Below are positions 59,217-64,000 of a stretch of 64,000 nucleotides of DNA, one piece after another. Each line of letters begins with the position of its first letter. The stretch's first letter is position 1. The translations under genes and the position numbers were made by a program. The notes beneath the pieces are model-generated. The model ran no database searches. It saw only the letters and a list, made by a program, of their open reading frames with translations, and was not told the origin of the DNA. Origin of the DNA: Acidithiobacillus ferrianus (GTDB taxonomy: Bacteria > Pseudomonadota > Gammaproteobacteria > Acidithiobacillales > Acidithiobacillaceae); contig NZ_WNJL01000030.1 in NCBI RefSeq assembly GCF_010378095.1, forward strand, positions 176,501 to 240,500, written 5' to 3'.

Positions 59217-59729
59217 TCATGCGAGCTCTGGCCGCGCCGTTTTCTCCGATGTCCTGCGCAATCCGGCGAACCAATCCCGCAACGCCATGGAAAACGGACG
59301 CAGGAAAGGCCGCGAAGTCATGCTGGATCGCTGGATGGGTGGTTGCGCCTGACGCCGCAGCCAGCGGGTCGGTCGGCTCACGGAATCCGGAATGGGGAAA
59401 ATAAGCGACAATCGCGTATTCAATTCATCCCCATCGGAAAGATCCGCCAGCGCTCTTTGCAGCAGGGAAAAAGATGAAAACGCGGGTGGCTGGTGCATGG
59501 ATGACCTCTCTTGAGAAGACATTCCCGCGGCGACTTGTTGCGCGATCCATTCCCGTTGTGCGGTGGAAAGGGCCAGGTGGTCTAGATAACGCGCCACGAG
59601 AGGAGGCAGTGCCGTGATGACCTTGTGCGGAATCACCTCTTTTTTTTGGCCAAAAGGTTGCGCATCGGGATGTTGCGGCGGCTGGCGGAAGCTCTCTGGG
59701 CTTGCGTAGTTCTCGATATTTCTGAACAT
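59217..59729 (-). CDS. Hypothetical protein
   Basis: 170 residues, family not recognised. GGAG stands 8 nt before the ATG at 59729. The N-terminal half is polar (PEVIPHKVITALPPLVARYLD-like region near residues 30-50), a helical segment STAQREWIAQQVAAGMSSQE follows, and the C-terminal third is rich in Arg, Ser and Pro (RPTRWLRRQAQPPIQRSS). No signal peptide or membrane segment. Real coding status is likely but not certain. Confidence 0.5.
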   Translation of the reverse strand: MFRNIENYASPESFRQPPQHPDAQPFGQKKEVIPHKVITALPPLVARYLDHLALSTAQREWIAQQVAAGMSSQERSSMHQPPAFSSFSLLQRALADLSDGDELNTRLSLIFPIPDSVSRPTRWLRRQAQPPIQRSSMTSRPFLRPFSMALRDWFAGLRRTSEKTARPELA

Positions 59730-59800
59730 GATTTGGACTCCATTTGCGGCTTGCTTCTATGATGAAGCAATTATCATGCTCACAAGACAACGCGCGTAAT

Positions 59801-60157
59801 TCACAAGCGCTTTGTATGAATGACCCCGGTTTTATCGCGCTCATCCGTCGCCGTACACCGACAATAGGCCGCCTTCAAGGGATTCAGCGCCATCCAGAAA
59901 CACGCGCGGGGACCAAAATTAGGTGTGGCCTTCTGCGATATGACGCATATAACGGCGGTTTGTCCCGCACAGGCGACAGCACCACATAGCACACGGGTAG
60001 AGTAGTCCCCTATCCGGCCGACGTCATAACTGAAGGTCCGCGTAAACACCCCACAAAGCCGCACAATAAAACAGGGGAAGATGATATACAGGCACAGATT
60101 CATAGCGAAAATCGCCACACGCAGCGAAAAGATGCTGCAACAGGCCCGGATGGTCAT
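59801..60157 (-). CDS. Doubtful small ORF coupled to kdpE
   Basis: 118 codons whose ATG overlaps the kdpE stop (ATGA). The first 35 residues are hydrophobic (VAIFAMNLCLYIIFPCFIVRL) and the whole is unusually cysteine-rich (10 Cys). No family recognised. The overlap geometry favours translation, but the composition looks non-coding. 59730-59800 shows nothing. Confidence 0.25.
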   Translation of the reverse strand: MTIRACCSIFSLRVAIFAMNLCLYIIFPCFIVRLCGVFTRTFSYDVGRIGDYSTRVLCGAVACAGQTAVICVISQKATPNFGPRACFWMALNPLKAAYCRCTATDERDKTGVIHTKRL

Positions 60158-60894
60158 TGGGATACTTCCGGATCATCCAATCGATATCCGACCCCCTTTT
60201 CGGTCGTCAGATATTGTGGCATCCCGGGATCATCTTCAATCTTTTCCCGCAGTCGTTTGATATACAATCGCACGTAATGGGCCTGGTCACCGCTGTGCTC
60301 TCCCCACACCGCGTGGAGAATACGCCGATGCGACAATACCCGCCCCTGATTCATCACGAGAAGGTGAAGCAATTGGTATTCTTTGGGCGTCATCGGAATC
60401 GGTACGCCCTTCTTACGAACGGTGTGGGTGAAATCATCCAGCGTCAGGGCGCCGATGACCCGGTGAGGGGATTCAGTAGATCTATCCACCGACCGCCGCC
60501 GCAAATGCGCGCGCAAACGCGCGAGCAGTTCGCCGATGGTAAATGGCTTGGTCAGATAGTCGTCAGCGCCGTTGTCGAGGGCCCGCACCTTGTCCGCTTC
60601 GTTCCCGCGCGCCGAAATCACGATGATCAGCGATTGCTCCCCCCCGTGAGCGCGGAGACGACGAATCAAGTCCTGTCCATCGCCATCCGGCAGACCGAGA
60701 TCCAGCAAAATGAATGTGAATGGCCTGCCTTCCCATGTTTGTCGTTTCTCCCAAGCCTTCCAGGCCTCTTTCAGCGTGGTTTCCCAAGACAGGGCATAGC
60801 CCGGTTCACGATCCATCGCCGCCTGCAGGAATTCGCCGATACTCGGGTCATCCTCCACCAGCAAAAGATCCAGATCCTCTTCGTGCATCGTCAT
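60154..60894 (-). CDS. kdpE: Potassium-responsive response regulator KdpE
   Basis: OmpR-type regulator that activates kdpFABC. About 246 residues. Receiver domain with LLLVEDDPSIGEFLQ and phospho-acceptor in ILLDLGLPDGDGQDL, then DNGADDYLTKPF. Winged-helix DNA-binding domain with MTPKEYQLLHLLVMNQGRVL and YVRLYIKRLREKIE. Start at ATG 60894, GTG 60897 or ATG 60888. It follows kdpD. Confidence 0.94.
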   Translation of the reverse strand: MTMHEEDLDLLLVEDDPSIGEFLQAAMDREPGYALSWETTLKEAWKAWEKRQTWEGRPFTFILLDLGLPDGDGQDLIRRLRAHGGEQSLIIVISARGNEADKVRALDNGADDYLTKPFTIGELLARLRAHLRRRSVDRSTESPHRVIGALTLDDFTHTVRKKGVPIPMTPKEYQLLHLLVMNQGRVLSHRRILHAVWGEHSGDQAHYVRLYIKRLREKIEDDPGMPQYLTTEKGVGYRLDDPEVSQ

Positions 60895-60900
60895 CACCGC

Positions 60901-63642
60901 TTAATCTCCCTCGGCAGGCATGGGCGGTTCGGTCTCCCGGGGTACGGTAAAACAAAACACGGCGCCGTGTACCACGACCCGGTTACGTACCCAAATACGT
61001 CCGCCATGCAGTTCGATGATGGCCGCGCAAATGGCGAGGCCCAGTCCGCTGCCGCCCAGTCCGATGGGCGGCTTGACCTGGCTGAAACGAAGAAATATCT
61101 CCTCCTCGCGGCCGGGCGGAACACCATAGCCGTGATCGATGACACAGACCTTGATCTCGGTATCATCCGCGCTGGCTTCCAACTCTATCCCACGATCACT
61201 CGGCGTATACCTGCAGGCATTTTCCAACAGATTGGTGAGTACTTGCACGATCAGTTGGGGATCCACGTGGAGCAACGGCAGATCCCTGGATATCCGCACC
61301 TGAAAAGGCCGATCCGTGCATACGGTCTTGATCTGCTCGCGCACGGTGACCAACAAATCTTCCAAGGGAACCCATTCTTTTTGGAGACGGAGCCGTCCGG
61401 ATTGCAGGGCCGCCATGTGCAGAATGCGATCCACGGTGTGTTCCATCTTTTCCGTCTGCTCGCGAATGTTCTCAAGGAGCCCCCGCTCTTCCACTGTGAG
61501 TCCCCGCGCATTGCGCTGAAGTGTCGTCGCGGTACCGAGAACGCCAGCCAGCGGGGTCCTGAGATCATGAGAGACGGCACCCAACAGGGCATTTTGCAAT
61601 TGCTCGACCCGCAGACGAACGTCGGCCTCGGTACGTTGGAGGGAAGCTTGCGCCGAATCCAAGGCCACCGCGATGAGTCGCGCCACCGTCTCGAGGAAAC
61701 GTAGCCAGTCCACCGGGGCCTGACGCAGATCGATATTGGACAGCATCATGACTCCCAATGCACGTTCACCGGACAGCATGGGCATGAATAACGCCGGGAG
61801 TTCCGCCAGCGTGTCGGTACTCATCCCGGCATTCTTCTTGTTCAGAAAGCTCCACCGGGCAGCCGCCCGCAAGTTGCGCTGCGGAGCCTCCAGCTCGGTG
61901 GATGCCGGAAACATCTGCAAAGCACCGCTGGTACTGTCCGTCGGCGGCAACCAAAATGCCGCGGTGACATCCAGGGTTTGACGCAGCTTCTCGATGCTGG
62001 CGTTCAAAACTCCCTCGATCCCCCGGGCCCCGCTGAGCGCCTGAACCAATTGATAAAGATTGCGGGCGCGACGCTCGCGGATTCGGGCCATGAGTTCCTG
62101 CTCATGAGAGCGCGCTACCAATTGGCTAATGAGCAGGATCAAAGAAAGGATCAGCGCAAAGTAGGCGAGCGAACCAAAGGTCGTCGGCAATCCCCGATTC
62201 AGCCCGAACGAGTAGTAACTGACTACGGCGGCCACAAAGGTGATGAGCGAGGGCCAGCGACCGTACCTCAGGGCAGCACCCACCGCGCCCAACATATAGA
62301 GCATGAAGATCCCGGCAAAACCCAGATAAGCCCCCAGGGACCAAGCCAAACCACTCAAGGCGAGGCCCAATCCCCCGCTGATCACAAAAGCGCGATTCCG
62401 CGTGCGCCGCCGCAGGGGGGTGTCCACCATACCGAGATATTGTTTATTTCGCAGACGCCGATCCTCAGGAACGGATTTTTTAACCGGCAAGGGATGAATC
62501 ACCACATCGATGCCGCGCTCGCTATTCAGTAAATGCGCCGTCAAAGAGCCGGGCCACCACCAGAGGAACTTGCGCAGACCTTGCGTCTGTCCCAACACGA
62601 CCTGGGTCACGTCGCGCAGTCGCGCATAGGCCAAAATCTCCGCACCGATATTCACTCCGGTCAGTCGTGCCGTTTCCGCCCCCAATTGCTCCGCAAGATG
62701 CAGATGATTCCAGATCCATGCCTGGGTCTGGGGTCTCTGCAGCAAACCACGGGGAGTATCCACATGAACCACCAGCCAGTCAGCCCGTTGAGCGGTCGCC
62801 AGGTGATAGGCCGCGCGCACTAGATGTTCATCTTCCGGGCGCCCGCTCACAGCGACCAGTAGACGATCCCGGCTGCCGCCACGTTGTCCCTCTTCCGGAT
62901 TTTGTTGACGAAACTGCCGTAGCTCCAGATCGACCCGGTCCGCCGCCAGCCGCAACGCCAATTGCCTCAGGGCGATCAGATTGCCCTTACGAAAAAAATG
63001 CGTCATCGCGTGCTGGCCACGTTCGCCCAGGTAAACCTTGCCTTCCTTGAGCCGCTGCAAGAGATCTTCGTCACTGATGTCCACCAGAATCACTTCATCG
63101 GCCCGCTGGATGAGTCGATCCGGTATGGTCTCCTGAACCTGCACCCCGGTAATCTGCTGGACGACTTCGTGAACGCTCTCCAAATGTTGAATATTCACGG
63201 TGGTTGCCACGGAAAAACCCGCGTCCAGCAGTTCCTCCAGATCCTGCCAGCGTTTCTTGTGGCGAGAACCGGGGGCGTTGCTGTGGGCCAGTTCATCCAG
63301 CAAGAGCAGTTCAGGACGGCGATCGAGGGCGGCATCCAAATCAAACTCTTCAAGCACGATGTGTCTATATGGAATACGCGCCCGCGGTAACGTCGGCAGG
63401 GCATCGGCCATGACCTGGGTTTCACGGCGCTGGTGGGTTTCGACGATGCCCACCAAAACATCCACTCCCTTGGCCGCTTCCTGTTGCCCGTAGCGCAGCA
63501 TGGCGTAGGTCTTTCCGACACCTGGAGCGGCACCCAAAAAGATCTTGAGGCGTCCCCGCCGACGTGCCTCTTCCTCTCGCTGCACCTGCGCCAGCAGGGC
63601 ATCGGGATCGGGCCGTCCGTCCGCGCGATCTTCAGTGGACAT
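60901..63642 (-). CDS. kdpD: Sensor histidine kinase KdpD
   Basis: 913 residues. N-terminal KdpD domain with P-loop GAAPGVGKTYAMLRYG and LLLDELAHSNAPGSRHKKRW; a universal-stress-protein-like domain (LVAVSGRPEDEHLVRAAYHL); four membrane segments around residues 420-520; a GAF-like domain; and the kinase core with phospho-histidine in AVSHDLRTPLAGVLG, NLLENACRYTP and GLGGSGLGLAICAAI. It senses potassium limitation or turgor. It is divergent from the kdp structural genes rather than downstream of them. Confidence 0.96.
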   Translation of the reverse strand: MSTEDRADGRPDPDALLAQVQREEEARRRGRLKIFLGAAPGVGKTYAMLRYGQQEAAKGVDVLVGIVETHQRRETQVMADALPTLPRARIPYRHIVLEEFDLDAALDRRPELLLLDELAHSNAPGSRHKKRWQDLEELLDAGFSVATTVNIQHLESVHEVVQQITGVQVQETIPDRLIQRADEVILVDISDEDLLQRLKEGKVYLGERGQHAMTHFFRKGNLIALRQLALRLAADRVDLELRQFRQQNPEEGQRGGSRDRLLVAVSGRPEDEHLVRAAYHLATAQRADWLVVHVDTPRGLLQRPQTQAWIWNHLHLAEQLGAETARLTGVNIGAEILAYARLRDVTQVVLGQTQGLRKFLWWWPGSLTAHLLNSERGIDVVIHPLPVKKSVPEDRRLRNKQYLGMVDTPLRRRTRNRAFVISGGLGLALSGLAWSLGAYLGFAGIFMLYMLGAVGAALRYGRWPSLITFVAAVVSYYSFGLNRGLPTTFGSLAYFALILSLILLISQLVARSHEQELMARIRERRARNLYQLVQALSGARGIEGVLNASIEKLRQTLDVTAAFWLPPTDSTSGALQMFPASTELEAPQRNLRAAARWSFLNKKNAGMSTDTLAELPALFMPMLSGERALGVMMLSNIDLRQAPVDWLRFLETVARLIAVALDSAQASLQRTEADVRLRVEQLQNALLGAVSHDLRTPLAGVLGTATTLQRNARGLTVEERGLLENIREQTEKMEHTVDRILHMAALQSGRLRLQKEWVPLEDLLVTVREQIKTVCTDRPFQVRISRDLPLLHVDPQLIVQVLTNLLENACRYTPSDRGIELEASADDTEIKVCVIDHGYGVPPGREEEIFLRFSQVKPPIGLGGSGLGLAICAAIIELHGGRIWVRNRVVVHGAVFCFTVPRETEPPMPAEGD

Positions 63643-63767
63643 TGTTTGCTACCGGATGACTGGCGCGGTCGTTCATAGCGCTTTTTCCTGGTTCATCTGC
63701 TCTGTCTATCGAGGTGCTTGAGCATAGGGCAAAACACGACAATCAACAAACGGAACGGGGATACCCC

Positions 63768-63810
63768 AATTTATAGACAAATTATATGTGTTTTATATGG
63801 AATTTATAGA
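63768..63810 (+). promoter_or_regulatory. Direct repeats, candidate KdpE binding sites
   Basis: AATTTATAGA occurs twice exactly (63768-63777 and 63801-63810), 33 bp apart, about three helical turns. The stretch between and after them is A+T-rich. It lies in the 246-bp gap between kdpD and the first small kdp-side gene; E. coli KdpE also binds a TTTATA-containing site. Confidence 0.5.
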
Positions 63811-63888
63811 TGAAATCCCGCTAAAATTTCCGGCAGTGAATCATGAGTATCTGCGGGATATCGGCCCGCGCGGACGGCGGAGACTGGC

Positions 63889-63981
63889 ATGGAATTTGTG
63901 TATTTATTTATTATTGTCGGTTTTTTCCTGGCATCCCTAGGGGTTGTTGAGCTATTGGATCGCCTGAGGAGTATAAAATGA
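63889..63981 (+). CDS. Small membrane protein upstream of kdpF/kdpA
   Basis: 30 codons: MEFVYLFIIVGFFLASLGVV followed by ELLDRLRSIK. One hydrophobic segment with a charged C-terminal tail. Very short proteins of this type are found before kdpF/kdpA in many proteobacteria. The stop overlaps the next ATG (ATGA). Too short for ordinary gene callers. Confidence 0.6.
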   Translation: MEFVYLFIIVGFFLASLGVVELLDRLRSIK

Positions 63982-64000
63982 ACGCTTTTGTGTGGATAGG
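63978..64000 (+). CDS. Start of next kdp gene (kdpF or kdpA), cut by window edge
   Basis: Seven codons, MNAFVWI, beginning at an ATG that overlaps the previous stop. Position after the small membrane protein and divergence from kdpDE suggest kdpF or kdpA of the potassium P-type ATPase. Too short to decide. Confidence 0.45.

Overview
The window looks like a chromosome segment of an acidophilic, sulfur-oxidising gammaproteobacterium-like organism, most probably an Acidithiobacillus species. This rests on a sulfur oxygenase reductase (SOR) gene, a compact mer operon whose MerA resembles the Acidithiobacillus type, moderately high G+C, and a housekeeping order of proteobacterial type. A complete che operon beside sor suggests a motile, sor-bearing species rather than A. 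ferrooxidans. The genus assignment is inference from recognised protein families; no search was run.

Layout. 1-10.5 kb (minus strand): ndk (partial), miaA, mutL, tsaE, a CBS-domain gene, bioA, a NAD(P)HX dehydratase, an Amt transporter, recR, ybaB, dnaX and the 4.5S RNA. 10.5-19.1 kb: one chemotaxis operon read right to left (soluble MCP-like gene, cheY, STAS gene, cheA, mcp, cheW, cheR, cheD, cheB) behind a sigma-28-like promoter. 19.2-25.7 kb: a sulfur block. sor, an SQR-like flavoprotein gene and a DUF1641 gene form a minus-strand operon, divergent from a molybdopterin oxidoreductase gene that looks like the catalytic subunit of cytoplasmic sulfite dehydrogenase (soeA). A tRNA-Ser(CGA) gene closes this block at 25.84 kb. 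26-47.1 kb: minus-strand housekeeping genes (secF, secD, yajC, tgt, queA, corC-like, CBS, metZ, purF, cvpA, folC, accD, trpA, trpB, trpF, truA, fimV, asd, leuB, and one unknown). 47.2-49.6 kb (plus): mobA-mobB-moeA. 49.6-54 kb: secreted PLD-type nuclease, a DMT exporter, and merR // merT-merP-merA. 54-60 kb: PQQ-like propeller plus DUF4168-like secreted pair, an OpgG-type periplasmic glucan protein, an isoprenylcysteine-methyltransferase-like membrane protein, and poorly coding sequence. 60.1-64 kb: kdpE and kdpD divergent from the start of the kdp potassium-ATPase operon.

How they fit together. SOR splits cytoplasmic sulfur into sulfide plus sulfite/thiosulfate. The adjacent SQR-like protein could return sulfide electrons to quinone, and the divergent SoeA-like protein could oxidise sulfite to sulfate. 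The three genes therefore could form a compact intracellular sulfur-oxidation module. SoeB and SoeC, the usual electron-transfer and membrane subunits, are absent from the window. mobA-mobB-moeA, 22 kb away, would supply the guanylated Mo cofactor that SoeA needs. The che operon lacks cheZ and cheC, but its first gene carries a CheZ-like DxxxQ helix. The block from about 10.3 to 25.84 kb is bounded on the right by the 3' end of tRNA-Ser and on the left by a near-copy of that 3' end in the same orientation. That raises the possibility that chemotaxis and sulfur genes form an old genomic island. No insertion sequence, CRISPR array or rRNA operon was seen.
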